Of a stretch of 64,000 nt of DNA, positions 44,601 through 59,000 are shown in pieces. Numbering within the stretch: the first letter of the stretch is position 1; each line of letters opens with the position of its first letter. The position numbers and the translations under genes were made by a program. Origin of the DNA: Mytilus californianus (lineage: Eukaryota > Mollusca > Bivalvia > Mytilida > Mytilidae); contig NW_026262712.1 of the NCBI RefSeq assembly GCF_021869535.1, positions 102,924,140-102,988,139 on the forward strand. The letters run 5' to 3'. The notes beneath the pieces are model-generated. The model searched no databases, was not told the origin of the DNA, and saw nothing but the letters and a program-made list of their open reading frames with translations.

Positions 44601-47600
44601 TAGTCAAATGCGTTTAGTTAAAATATACTTTTTTACTCATTAGGTCTTTTGGAAAATGTTGTTTGTGCTGTATTTAGACCCCTCTGCCAAGAAATTTGTT
44701 TTGCATGCGCATGTATAAAAATTGCGGTTTTATCCAACGCAATCATAGGTTTGAACGTTGTTTTGATTTTAGACTTGTTTATATTCTTTCGTTTTGGCTT
44801 GTATTATATTTGCCTTCGAGTTTATATGATTTGTTCATCCTATTTTGACTCTTTCAAAATTGAAAAGTCTATCCTAAATTGAGGTAAATTATATGGCCTT
44901 CCAAATACAGTTTCGATTCCTAACATCACTGAAGAGACATTAATTGTCGACATCAAGGTATGGTGTACATATTTTTGCACCTGATGTTTGCGGTATACCA
45001 TCTTTTTCGCAAGTTTATTGTTTTTTGTTTGTATTAAATTATATTAAAGCTTAATTTTTTTACCTCTTATGGTCCGTTTATTTTGGTAATCGCCAATGGC
45101 AGTCAGCAGGGTTTACGCACATCAGTTGTTCGACCTGTTAGTCAAATGCGTTTTGTTAAAATATACTTTTTCACACATTTTGTCTTTTGGAAATAGTTGT
45201 TTGTGCTGTATTTAGACCCCTCTACCGAGAAATTTGTTTTGCATGCACATGTATAAAAATTGCGGTTTTATCCAATGCAATCATAGGTTTGAACGTTGTT
45301 TTCAATTTAGACTTGTTTATATTTTTTCGTTTGGGCTTGTATTATATTTGCATCCATGTTTATATGATCCGTTCATCCTATTTTGACTCTTTCAAAATAC
45401 AAGAGTCTATCCTAAATTGAGGTAAATTTTATGGCCTTCCAAATACCGTTTCGATTCCTAACATCTCTGTAGAGACATTAATTGTCGAAATCCGGATATG
45501 GTGTACAAATATTTGTACCTCATGTTTGTGGTATACCATCTTTTTCGCAAGTTTATTGTTTTTTGTTTGGTATTAAATTATAATAAAGATCCAATTTATT
45601 ACATCTTGTGATCTGTTTAATTGGCAATCGCCAATGGCAGTCCGCAGGGTTTAAGAACATCAGTTGTTCGACCTGTTAGTCAAATGCGTTTTGTTAAAAT
45701 ATACATTTTCACTCATTTGGTCTTTTGGAAAATGTTGTTTGTACTGTATTTAGACCCCTCTACCAAGAAATCTGTTTTGCATGCACATGTATAAAAATTG
45801 CGGTTTTATCCAATGCAATCATAGGTTTGAACGTTGTTTTCAATTTAGACTTGTTTATATTTTTTCGTTTGGGCTTGTATTATATTTGCCTTCGAGTTTA
45901 TATGATCCGTTCATCCTATTTTGACTCTTTCAAAATTCAAAAGTCTATCCTAAATTGAGGTAAATCATATGGCCTTCCATATACCGTTTCGATTCCTAAA
46001 ATCACTGAAGAGACATTAATTGTCGAAATCCGGATATGGTGTACAAATTTGTGCACCTCATGTTTGCGATATACCATCTTTTTCGCAAGTTTATTGTTTT
46101 TTGTTTGGTATTAAATTATAATAAAGATCCAATTTATTACATCTTGTGATCTGTTTATTTGGCAATCGCCAATGGCAGTCAGCAGGGTTTAAGAACATCA
46201 GTTGTTCGACCTATTAGTCAAATGCGTCTTATTAAAATATACTTTTTCACTCATTTGGTGTTTTGGAAAATGTTGTTTGTGCTGTATTTAGACCCCTCTA
46301 CCAAGAAATCTGTTTTGCATGCACATGTGTAAAAATTTCGGTTTTATCCAATGCAATCATAGGTTTGAACGTTGTTTTCAATTTAGACTTGTTTATATTT
46401 TTTCGTTTGGGCTTGTATTATATTTGCATTCAGGTTTATATGATCCGTTCATCCTATTTTGACTCTTTCAAAATTCAAGAGTCTATCCTAAATTGAGGTA
46501 AATTATATAGCCTTCCAAATACCGTTTCGATTCCTAACATCACTGAAGAGACATTAATTGTCGAAATCCGGATATGGTGTACAAATGTTTGCACCTCATG
46601 TTTGCGGTATACCATCTTTTTTGCAAGTTTATTGTTTTTAGTTTGGTATTAATTTATAATAAAGATCCATTTATTACATCTTGTGATCCGTTTATTTGGC
46701 AATTGCCAATGGCAGTCAGTAGGGATTAAGAACATCAGTTGTTCGACCTGTTAGTCAAATGCGTTTAGTTAAAATATACTTTTTTACTCATTAGGTCTTT
46801 TGGAAAATGTTGTTTGTGCTGTATTTAGACCCCTCTGCCAAGAAATTTGTTTTGCATGCACATGTATAAAAATTGCGGTTTTATCCAACGCAATCATAGG
46901 TTTGAACGTTGTTTTGATTTTAGACTTGTTTATATTCTTTCGTTTGGGCTTGTATTATATTTACCTTCGAGTTTATATGATTTGTTCATCCTATTTTGAC
47001 TCTTGCAAAATTGAAAAGTCTATCCTAAATTGAGGTAAATCATATGGCCTTCCATATACCGTTTCGATTCCTAATATCACTGAAGAGACATTAATTGTCG
47101 AAATCCGGATATGGTGTACAAATTTTTGCACCTCATGTTTGCGGTATACCATCTTTTTCGCAAGTTTATTGTTTTTTGTTTGGTATTAAATTATAATAAA
47201 GATCCCATTTATTACATCTTGTGATCCGTTTATTTGGCAATCGCCAATGGCAGTCAGAAGGGTTTAAGAACATCAGTTGTTCGACCTGTTAGTCAAATGC
47301 GTTTTGTTAAAATATACTTTTTCACTCATTTGGTCTTTTGGAAAATGTTGTTTGTGCTGTATTTAGACCCTTTCTACCAAGAAATTTGTTTTGCATGCAC
47401 ATGTATAAATATTGCGGTTTTTATCCAACGCAATCATAGGTTTGAACGTTGTTTTCAATTTAGACTTGTTTATATTTTTTTCGTTTGGGCTTGTATTATA
47501 TTTGACTTAGGGTTTATATGATCCGTTCATCCTATTTTGACTCTTTCAAAATTCAAGTCTATCCTAAATTGAGGTAAATTATATGGCCTTCCAAATACCG

Positions 47601-50600
47601 TTTCGATTCCTAACATCACTGAAGAGACATTAATTGTCGAAATCCGGATATGGTGTACAAATTTTTGCACCTTATGTTTGCGATATACCATCTTTTTCGC
47701 AAGTTTATTGTTTTTTGTTTGGTATTAAATTATAATAATGATCCAGTTTATTACATCTTGTGATCTGTTAATTTGGTAATCGCCAATGGCAGTCAGCAGG
47801 GTTTAAGAACATCAGTTGTTCGACCTGTTAGTCAAATGCGTTTTGTTAAAATATACTTTTTCACTCATTTGGTCTTTTGGAAAATGTTGTTTGTGCTGTA
47901 TTTAGACCCCTCTACCAATCATAGGTTTGAACGTTGTTTTCAATTAAGACTTGTTTATATTTTTTCGTTTTGGGTTTGTATAATATTTGACTTCGGGTTT
48001 ATATGACCCGTTCATCCTATTTTGACTCTTTCAAAATTCAAGAGTTTATCCTAAATTTAGGTAAATTATATGGCCTTCCAAATACCGTTTCGATTCCTGA
48101 CATCACTGAAGAGACATTAATTGTCGAAATCCGGATATGGTGGACAGATTTTTGCACTTCATGTTTGCGGTATACCATCTTTTTCGCAAGTTTATTGTTT
48201 TTCGTTTGGTATTAAATTATAATAAAGATCCATTTAATTACATTTTGTTTTCCGTTTAGTTGGCAATCGCCAATGGTAGTCAGCAGGGTTCAATAACAAC
48301 AGTTGTTCGACATGTTAGTCAAATGCGTTTTGTTGAAATGTACTTTTTCACTCATTTGGTCTTTTGGAAAATGTTGTTTGTGCTGTGTTTAGACCCCTCT
48401 ACCAAGAAATTTGTTTTGCATGCACATGTATAAAAATTGCGGTTTTTATCCAATGCAATCATAGGTTTGAACGTTGTTTTCAATTTAGACTTGTTTATAT
48501 TTTTCGTTTGGGCTTGTGTTATATTTGCCTTCGGGTTTATATGATCCGTTCATCCCATTTTGACTCTTTCAAAATTCAAAAGTCTATCCTAAATTTAGGT
48601 AAATTATATGGCCTTCCAAATACCGTTTCGATTCCTAACATCACTGAAGAGACATTAATTGTCGAAATCCGGATATGGTGTACAAATTTTTGCACCTCAT
48701 GGTTGCGGTATTCCATTTTTTTCGCAAATTTATTGTTTTTTGTTTGGTATTAAATTATTATAAAGATCCCATTTATTACATCTTGTGATCCGTTTATTTG
48801 GCAATCGCCAATGGCAGTAAGTAGGGTTTAAGAACATCAGGTGTTCGACCTGTTAGTCAAATGCGTTTTGTTAAAATATACTTTTTCACTCATTTGGTCT
48901 TTTGGAAAATGTTGTTTGTGCTGTATTTAGACCCCTCTACCAAGAAATTTGTTTTGCATGCACATGTATAAATATTGCGATTTTTATCCAACGCAATCAT
49001 AGGTTTGAACGTTGTTTTTAATTTAGACTTGTTTATAGTTTTTCGTTTGGGCTTGTATTATATTTGCCTTTGGGTTTATATGATCCGTTCATCCTATTTT
49101 GACTCTTTCAAAATTCAAGAGTCTATCCTAAATTGAGGTAAATTATATGGCCTTCTAAGTACCGTTTCGATTCCTAACATCACTGAAGAGACATTAATTG
49201 TCGAAATCCAGATATGGTGGACAGATTTTTGCACCTCATGTTTGCGGTATACCATCTTTTTCGCATGTTTATTGTTTTTTGTTTGGTATTAAATTATAAG
49301 AAAGATCCATTTTATTACATCTTGTGATCCGTTTATCTGGCAATCGCCAATGGCAGTCAGCAGGGTTTAAGCACATCAGTTGTTCGACCTGTTAGTCAAA
49401 TGCGTTTTGTTAAAATATACTTTTTCACTCATTTGGTCTTTTGGAAAATGTTGTTTGTGCTGTATTTAGACCCCTCTACCAAGAAATTTGTTTTGCATGC
49501 ACATGTATAAACATTGCGGTTTTTATCCAACGCATTCATGGGTTTGAACGTTGTTTTCAATTTAGACTTGTTTATATTTTTTCGTTTGGGCTTGTGTTAT
49601 ATTTGCTTTTGGGTTTATATGATCCGTTCGTCCTATTTTGACTCTTTCAAAATTCAAGAGTCTATCCTAAATTGAGGTAAATTATATGGACTTCCAAATA
49701 CCGTTTCGATTCGTAACATCACTGAAGAGACATTAATTGTCGAAATTTGAATATGGTGTACAAATTTTTGCACCTCATGTTTGGGGTATACCATCTTTTT
49801 CGCAAGTTAATTGTTTTTTGTTTGGTATTAAATGATAATAAAGATCCCATTTATTACGTCTTGTGATCCGTTTATTTGGCAATCGCCAATGGCAGTCAGC
49901 AGGGTTTACGCACATCAGTTGTTCGACCTGTTAGTCAAATGCGTTTTGTTAAAATATACTTTTTCACTCATTTCGTCTTTTGGAAAATGTTGTCTGTGCT
50001 GTATTAAGACCCCTCTACCAAGAAATTTGTTTGGCATGCACATGTATAAATATTGCGGATTTTATCCAACGCAATCATAGGTTTGAACGTTGTTTTCAAT
50101 TTAGACTTGTTTATAATTTTTTCGTTTGGGCTTGTATTATATTTGCCTTCGGGTTTATATGATCCGTTCATCCTATTTTGACTCTTTCAAAATTCAAGAG
50201 TCTATCCTAAATTGATGTAAATTATATGGCCTTCCAAATACCGTTTCGATTCCTAATATCACTGAAGAGACATTAATTGTCGAAATCCAGATATGGTGGA
50301 CAGATTTTTGCACCTCATGTTTGCGGTATACCATCTTTTTCGCAAGTTTATTGTTTTTTGTTTGGTATTAAATTATAATAAAAATCCATTTAATTACATC
50401 TTGTGATTCGTTTAGTTAGCAATCGCCAATGGCAGTCAGCAGGGTTCAAGAACATCAGTTGTTCGACCTGTTAGTCAAATGCGTTTTGTTAAAATATACT
50501 TTTTCTCTCATTTGGTCTTTTGGAAAATGTTGTTTGTGCTGTGTTTAGACCCCTCTACCAAGACATTTGTTTTGCATATACATGTATAAAAATTGCGGTT

Positions 50601-53050
50601 TTTATCCAACGCAATCATAGGTTTGAACGTTGTTTTCAATTTAGACTTGTTTATATTTTTTCGTTTGGGCTTGTATTATATTTTCCTTCGGGTTTATAGA
50701 ATCCGGTCTACTTATTTTGACTCTTTCAAAATTCAAGAGTCTATCCTAAATTGAGGTAAATTATATGGCCTTCCAAATACCGTTTCGATTACTAACATCG
50801 CTGAAGAGACATTAATTGTCGAAATCCGGATATGGTGTACATATTTTTGTACCTCATGTTTGCGGTATACCATCTTTTCCGCAAGTTTATTGTTTTTTGT
50901 TTGGTATTAAATTATAATAAAGATCCATTTTATTACATCTTGTGATCCGTTATTTGACAATCGCCAATGGCAGTCAGCAGAGTTTAAGAACATCAGTTGT
51001 TCGACGTGTTAGTCAAATGCGTTTTGTTAAAATATACTTTTTCACTCATTTGGTCTTTTAGAAAATGTTGTTTGTGCTGTATTTAGACCTCTCTACCAAG
51101 AAATTTGTTTTGCATGCACATGTATAAATATTGCGTTTTTCATCCAACGCAATCATAGGTTTGAACGTTCTTTTCAATTTAGACTTGTTTATTTTTTTTT
51201 TTTTCGTTTGGGCTTGTATTATAATTGCCTTTGGGTTTGTATGATCCGTTCATCCTCTTTTGACTCTTTCAAAATTCAAGAGTCTATCCTAAATTGAGGT
51301 AAATTATATGGCCTTCCAAATACCGTTTCGATTTGTAACATCACTGAAGAGACATTAATTGTCGAAATCCGGATATGGTGTACATATTTTTGTACCTCAT
51401 GTTTGCGGTAAACCATATTTTCCGCAAGTTTATTGTTTTTTGTTTGGTATCAAATTATAATAAAGATCCCATTTATTACATCTTGTGATCTGTTTATTTG
51501 ATAATCGCCAATGGCAGTCAGCAGAGTTTAAGAACATCAGTTGTTCGACGTGTAAGTCAAATGCGTTTTGTTTTTTAAAATATACTTTTCACTCATTTGG
51601 TCTTTTGGAAAATGTTGTTTGTGCTGTATTTAGACCCCTCTACCAATCATAGGTTTGAACGTTGTTTTCAATTAAGACTTGTTTATATTTTTTCTTTGGG
51701 TTTGTATTATATTTGACTTCGGGTTTATATGATCCGTTCATCCTAATTTGACTCTTTAATAATTCAAGAGTCTATCCTAAATTGAGGTAAATTATATGGC
51801 CTTCCAAATACCGTTTCAATTCCTGACATCACTGAAGAGACATTAATTGTCGAAATCCAGATATGGTGGACAGATTTTTGCACTTCATGTTTGCGGTATA
51901 CCATCTTTTTCGCAAGTTTATTCATTTTCGTCTGGTATTAAATTATAATAAAGATCCATATAATTACATCTTGTGATCCGTTTAGTTGGCAATCGCCAAT
52001 GGTAATCAGCAGGGTTCAATAACATCAGTTGTTCGACTTGTTAGTCAAATGCGTTTTGTTAAAATATACTTTTTCACTCATTTGGTCTTTCGGAAAATGT
52101 TGTTTGTGCTGTATTTAGACCCTTCTACCAAGAAATTTGTTTTGCATATACATGTATACAAATTGCGGTTTTTATCCAACGCAATCATAGGTTTCAACGT
52201 TGTTTTCAATTTAGACTTGTTTATATTTTCTTCGTTTGGGCTTGTAATATATTTGCCTTCGGGTTTATATGATCCGTTCATCCTGTTTTGACTCTTTTAA
52301 AATTCAAGAGCCTATCCTAAATTGAGGTAAATAATATGGCCTTCCAAATACCGTTTCGATTACTAACATTACTGAAGAGACATTAATTGTCGAAATCCGG
52401 ATATGGTGTACATTTTTTTGAACCTCATGTTTGCGGTATACCATCTTTTTCGCAAGTTTATTGTTTTTTGTTTGGTATCAAATTATAATAAAGATCCATT
52501 TTATTACATTTTATGATCCGTTTAATTGGCAATCGCCAATGGCAGTCAGCAGGATTTAAGAACATCAGTTGTTCAAACTGTTAGTCAAATGCGTTTTGTT
52601 AGAATATACTTTGTCACTCATTTGGTCTTTTGGAAAATGTTGTTTGTGCTGTATTTAGACCCCTCTACCAAGAAATTTGTTTTGCATGCACTTGTATAAA
52701 AATTGCGGTTTTTATCCAACGCAATCATAGGTTTGAACGTTGTTTTCAATTTAGACTTGTTTATATGTTTTTCGTTCGGGCTTGTATTATATTTGCCTTT
52801 GGGTTTATATGATCCGTTCATCCTATTTTGACTCTTTTAAAATTCAAGAGTCTATCCTAAATTGAGGTAAATTATATGGCCTTCCAAATACAGTTTTGAT
52901 TCCTGACATCACTGAAGAGACATTAATTGTCGAAATCCGGATATGGTGTACATATATTTGCACCTCATGTTTGCGGTATACCGTCTTTTTCGAAGGTTAT
53001 TGTTTTTTGTTTGGTATCAAATTATAATAAAGATCCAATTTATTACATCT
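38620..53050 (+). repeat. Patchwork satellite zone with seven- and eight-monomer offsets
   Basis: Copies here match partners at mixed offsets. Units at 39,265 and 43,032 (3,767 bp, seven monomers) share fcga-ttgggcttgtctt. E-type monomers at 40,878 and 44,649 are seven apart, while 46,800 is four further on. A short block around 41,784-41,905 recurs at about 51,920-52,040. Monomers from about 48 kb rightwards increasingly carry the five-T variant typical of the right half. The zone looks like unequal exchange and gene conversion between registers. Confidence 0.75.
47877..48363 (+). repeat. Satellite monomer with 51-bp deletion (also at 51,6xx)
   Basis: In this unit ctctaccaa joins directly to tcataggtttgaacg at 47,910-47,925, removing about 51 bp that hold the tgcatgcacatg block. 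The same junction recurs at about 51,640-51,655, seven units away. The shared caa at the break suggests deletion by microhomology once, then copying. Confidence 0.9.
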
Positions 53051-56000
53051 TGTGATCCGTTTATTTGGCAATCGCCAATGGCAGTCAGCAGGGTTTAAGA
53101 ACATCAGCTGTTCGACCTGTTAGTCAAATGCGTTTTGTTAAAATATACTTTTTTAACTCATTTGGTCTTTTGGAAAATGTTGTTTGTGCTGTATTTAGAC
53201 CCCTCTACCAAGAAATTTGTTTTGCATGCACATGTATAAAAATTGTGGTTTTTATCCAACGCAATCATAGGTTTGAACGTTGTTTTCAATTTAGACTAGT
53301 TTATATTTTTTCGTTTGGGTTGTATTATATTTGCCTTCGGGTTTATATGATCCGTTCATCCTATTTTGACTCTTTCAAAATTCAAGAGTCTATCCTAAAT
53401 TGAGGTAAATTATATGGCCTTCCAAATACCGTTTCGAATCCTGACATCACTGAAGAGACATTAATTGTCGAAATCCGGATATGGTGGATAGATTTTTGCA
53501 CTTTATGTTTGCGGTATACCATCTTTTTCGCAAGTTTATTGTTTTTCGTTTGGTATAAAATTATAATAAAGATCCATTTAATTACATCTTGTGATCCGTT
53601 TAGTTGGCAAACGCCAATGGTAGTCAGCAAGGCTCAAGAACATCAGTTGTTCGACCTGTTAGTCAAATGCGTTTTGTTGAAATATACCTTTTCACTCATT
53701 TGACTTTTGGAAAATGTTGTTTGTGCTGTATTTAGACCCCTCTACCAAGAAATTTGTTTTGCATGCACATGTATAAATCTTGCGGTTTTTATCCAACGCA
53801 ATCATAGGTTTCAACGGTGTTTTCAATTTAGACTTGTTTATATTTTCTTCGTTTGGGCTTGTATTATATTTGCCTTCGGGTTTATATAAGAACATTATAT
53901 GGCCTTCCAAATATAGTTTCGATTCCTAACATCACTGAAGAGACATTAATTGTCGAAATCCGGATATGATGTACAAATTTTGGCACCTCATGTTTGCGGT
54001 ATACCATCTTTTTCGCAAGTTTATTGTTTTTTGTTTGGTATTAAATTATAAAAAAGATCCATTTTATTACATCTAGTGATCTGTTTATTTGGCAATCGCC
54101 AATGGCAGTCAGCAGGGTTCAAGAACATCAGTTGTTCGACCTGTTAGTCAAATACGTTTTGTTAAAATATACTTTTTCACTCATTTGGTCTTTTGGAAAA
54201 ATGTTGTTTGTGCTGTGTTTAGACCTCTCTACCAAGAAATTTGTTTTGCATATACATGTATAAAAATTGTGGTTTTTATCCAACGTAATCATAGGTTTGA
54301 ACGTTGTTTTCAATTTAGACTAGTTTATATTTTTTCGTTTGGGTTGTATTATATTTGCCTTCGGGTTTTTATGATCCGTTCATCCTAATTTGACTCTTTC
54401 AAAATTCATGAGTCTATCCTAAATTGAGGTAAATTATATGGCCTTCCAAATACCTTTTCGATTCCTGACATCACTGAAGAGACATTAATTGTCGAAATCC
54501 GGATATGGTGGACAGATGTTTGCACTTCATGTTTGTGGTATACCATCTATTTCGCAAGTTTATTGTTTTTTGTTTGGTATCAAATTATAATAAAGATCCA
54601 TTTTATTACATCTAGTGATCCGTTTATTTGGCAATCGCCAATGGCAGTCAGCAGGGTTCAAGAACATCAGTTGTTCGACCTGTTAGTCATATGCGTTTTC
54701 TTAAAATATACTTTTTCACTCATTTGGTCTTTTGGAAAATGTTGTTTGTGCTGTGTTTAGACCTCTCTACCAAGAAATTTGTTTTGCATATTCATGTATA
54801 AAAATTGCGGCTTTTAACCAACGCAATCAAAGGTTTGAACGTTGTTTTCAATTTAGACTAGTTTATATTTTTTCGTTTTGGTTGTATTATATTTGCCTTC
54901 GGGTTTATATGATCCGTTCATCCTATTTTGACTCTTTCAAAATTCAATAGTCTATCCTAAATTGAGGTAAATTATATGGCCTTCCAAATACCGTTTCGAT
55001 TCCTAACATCACTGAGGCGATATTTATTATCGAAATTCGGATATGGTGGACAGATTTTTGCACCTCATGTTTGCGGTATACCATCTTTTTCGCAAGTTTA
55101 TTGTTTTTCGTTTGGTATTAAATTATAATAAAGATCCATTTTATTACATCTTGTGATCCGTTTATTTGGCAATCGCCAATGGCAGTCAGCAGGGTTCAAG
55201 AACATCAGTTGTTCGACCTGTTAGTCATATGCGTTTTCTTAAAATATACTTTTTCACTCATTTGGTCTTTTGGAAAATGTTGTTTGTGCTGTGTTTAGAC
55301 CTCTCTACCAAGAAATTTGTTTTGCATATACATGTTTAAAAATTGCGGTTTTTATCCAACGCAATCATAGGTTTGAACGTTGTTTTCAATTTAGACTTGT
55401 TTATATTTTTTTCGTTTGGGCTTGTAGTATATATGCCTTTGCGTTAATATGATCCGTTCATCCTATTTTGACTCTTTTAAAATTCAAGAGTCTATCCTAA
55501 ATTGAGGTAAATTATATGGCCTTCCAAATACAGTTTCGATTCCTGACATCACTGAAGAGACATTAATTGTCGAAATCCGGATATGGTGTACATATTTTTG
55601 CACCTCATGTTTGCGGTATACCATCTTTTTCGCAAGTTAATTGTTTTTTGTTTGGTATCAAATTATAAAAAAGATCCATTTTATTACATTTTGTGATCCG
55701 TTTATTTGGCAATCGCCAATGGCAGTCAGCAGGGTTTAAGAACATCAGTTGTTCGACCTGTTAGTCAAATGCGTTTTGTTAAAATATACTTTTTTTTAAC
55801 TCATTTGGTCTTTTGGAAAATGTTGTTTGTGCTATATTTAGACCCCTCTACCAAGAAATTTTTTTTGCATGCACATGTATAAAAATTGCGGTTTTTATCC
55901 AACGCAATCATAGGTTTGAACGTTGTTTTCAATTTAGACTAGTTTATATTTTTTCGTTTGGGTTGTATTATATTTGCCTTCGGGTTTATATGATCCGTTC

Positions 56001-59000
56001 ATCCTATTTTGACTCTTTCAAAATTCAAGAGTCTATCCTAAATTGAGGTAAATTATATGGCCTTCCAAATAACGTTTCGATTTCTGACATCACTGAAGAG
56101 ACATTAATTGTCGAAATCCGGATATGGTGGACAGATTTTTGCACCTCATGTTTGCGGTATACCATCTTTTTCGCAAGTTTATTGTTTTTCGTTTGGTATT
56201 AAATTATAATAAAGATCCATTTTATTACATCTAGTGATCCGTTTATTTGGCAATCGCCAATGGCAGTCAGCAGGGTTTAAGAACATCAGTTGTTCGACCT
56301 GTTAGTCAAATGCGTTTTGTTAAAATATACTTTTTCACTCATTTGGTCTTTTGGAAAATGTTGTTTGTGATGTGTTTAGACCTCTCTACCAAGAAATTTG
56401 TTTTGCATATACATGTATAAGAATTGCGGTTTTTATCCAACGCAATCATAGGTTTGAACGTTGTTTTCAATTTAGACTTGTTTATATGTTTTTCGTTTGG
56501 GTTTGTATTATATTTGCCTTTGGGTTTATATGATCCGTTCATCCTATTTTTACTCTTTTAAAATTCAAGAGTCTATCCTAAATTGAGGTAAATTATATGG
56601 CCTTTCAAATACAGTTTCGATTCCTGACATCACTGAAGAGACATTAATTGTCGAAATCCGGATATGGTGTACATATTTTTGCACCTCATGTTTGCAGTAT
56701 ACCATCTTTTTCGCAAGTTTATTGTTTTTTGTTTGGTATCAAATTATAATAAAGATCCATTTTATTACATTTTGTGATCCGTTTATTTGGCAATCGCCAA
56801 TGGCAGTCATCAGGGTTTAAGAACATCAGCTGTTCGACCTGTTAGTCAAATGCGTTTTGTTAAAATATACTTTTTTAACTCATTTGGTCTTTTGGAAAAT
56901 GTTGTTTGTGCTGTATTTAGACCTCTCTACCAAGAAATTTGTTTTGCATGCACATGTATAAAAATTGCGGTTTTTATCCAACGCAATCATAGGTTTGAAC
57001 GTTGTTTTCAATTTAGACTAGTTTATATTTTTTCGTTTGGGTTGTATTATATTTGCCTTCGGGTTTATATGATCCGTTCATCCTATTTTGACTCTTTCAA
57101 AATTCAAGAGTCTATCCTAAATTGAGGTAAATTATATGGCCTTCCAAATACCGTTTCGATTCCTGACATCACTGAAGAGACATTAATTGTCGAAATCCGG
57201 ATATGGTGGACAGATTTTTGCACCTCATGTTTGCGGTATACCATCTTTTTCGCAAGTTTATTGTTTTTTGTTCGGTATTGAATAATAATAAAGATCCATT
57301 TTATTACATCTAGTGATCCGTTTAGTTGGCAATCGCCAATGGCAATCAGCAGGGTTCAAGAACATCAGTTGTTCGACCTGTTAGTCAAATGCGTTTTGTT
57401 AAAATATACTTTTTCACTCATTTGGTCTTTTGGAAAATGTTGTTTGTGCTGTGTTTAGACCTCTCTACCAAGAAATTTGTTTTGCATATACATGTATAAA
57501 AATTGCGGTTTTTATCCAACGCAATCATAGGTTTGAACGTTGTTTTCAATTTAGACTTGTCTATATAGGTTTTTCGTTTGGGCTTGTATTATATTTGCCT
57601 ATTGGGTTTATATGATCCGTTCATCCTAATTTTACTCTTTTAAAATTCAAGAGTCTATCCTAAATTGAGGTAAATTATATGGCCTTCCAAATACAGTTTC
57701 GATTCCTGACATCACTGAAGAGACATTAATTGTCGAAATCCGGATATGGTGTACATGTTTTTGCACCTCATGTTTGCGGTATAACATCTTTTTCGCAAGT
57801 TTATTGTTTTTTGTTTGGTATCAAATTATAAAAAAGATCCATTTTATTACATTTTGTGATCCGTTTATTTGGCAATCGCCAATGGCAGTCAGCGGGGTTT
57901 AAGAACATCAGTTGTTCGACCTGTTAATCAAATGCGTTTTGTTAAAATATACTTTTTTAACTCATTTGGTCTTTTGGAAAATGTTGTTTGTGCTGTATTT
58001 AGACCCCTCTACCAAGAAATTTGTTTTGTATGCACATGTATAAAAATTGTGGTTTTTATCCAACGTAATCATAGGTTTGAACGTTGTTTTCAATTTAGAC
58101 TAGTTTATATTTTTTCGTTTGGGTTGTATTATATTTGCCTTCGGGTATTTATGATCCGTTCATCCTAATTTGACTCTTTCAAAATTCAAGAGTCTATCCT
58201 AAATTGAGGTAAATTATATGGCCTTCCAAATACCGTTTCGATTCCTGACATCACTGAAGAGACATTAATTGTCGAAATCCGGATATGGTGGACAGATGTT
58301 TGCACCTCATGTTTGTGGTATACCATCTATTTCGCAAGTTTATTGTTTTTTGTTTGGTATCAAATTATAATAAAGATCCATTTTATTACATCTAGTGATC
58401 CGTTTATTTGGCAATCCCCAATGGCAGTCAGCAGGGTTCAAGAACATCAGTTGTTCGACCTGTTAGTCAAATTCGTTTTGTTAAAATATACTTTTTCACT
58501 CATTTGGTCTGTTGGAAAATGTTGTTTGTGCTGTGTTTAGACCTCTCTACCAAGAAATTTGTTTTGCATATACATGTATAAAAATTGCGGCTTTTATCCA
58601 ACGCAATCATAGGTTTGAACGTTGTTTTCAATTTAGACTAGTTTATATTTTTTCGTTTTGGTTGTATTATATTTGCCTTCGGGTTTATATGATCCGTTCA
58701 TCCTATTTTGACTCTTTCAAAATTCAAGAGTCTATCCTAATTTGAGGTAAATTATATGGCCTTCCAAATACCGTTTCGATTCCTAACATCACTGAGGCGA
58801 TATTTATTATCGAAATTTGGATATGGTGGACAGATTTTTGCACCTCATGTTTGCGGTATACCATCTTTTTCGCAAGTTTATTGTTTTTCGTTTGGTATTA
58901 AATTATAATAAAGATCCATTTTATTACATCTTGTGATCCGTTTATTTGGCAATCGCCAATGGCAGTCAGCAGGGTTCAAGAACATCAGTTGTTCGACCTG

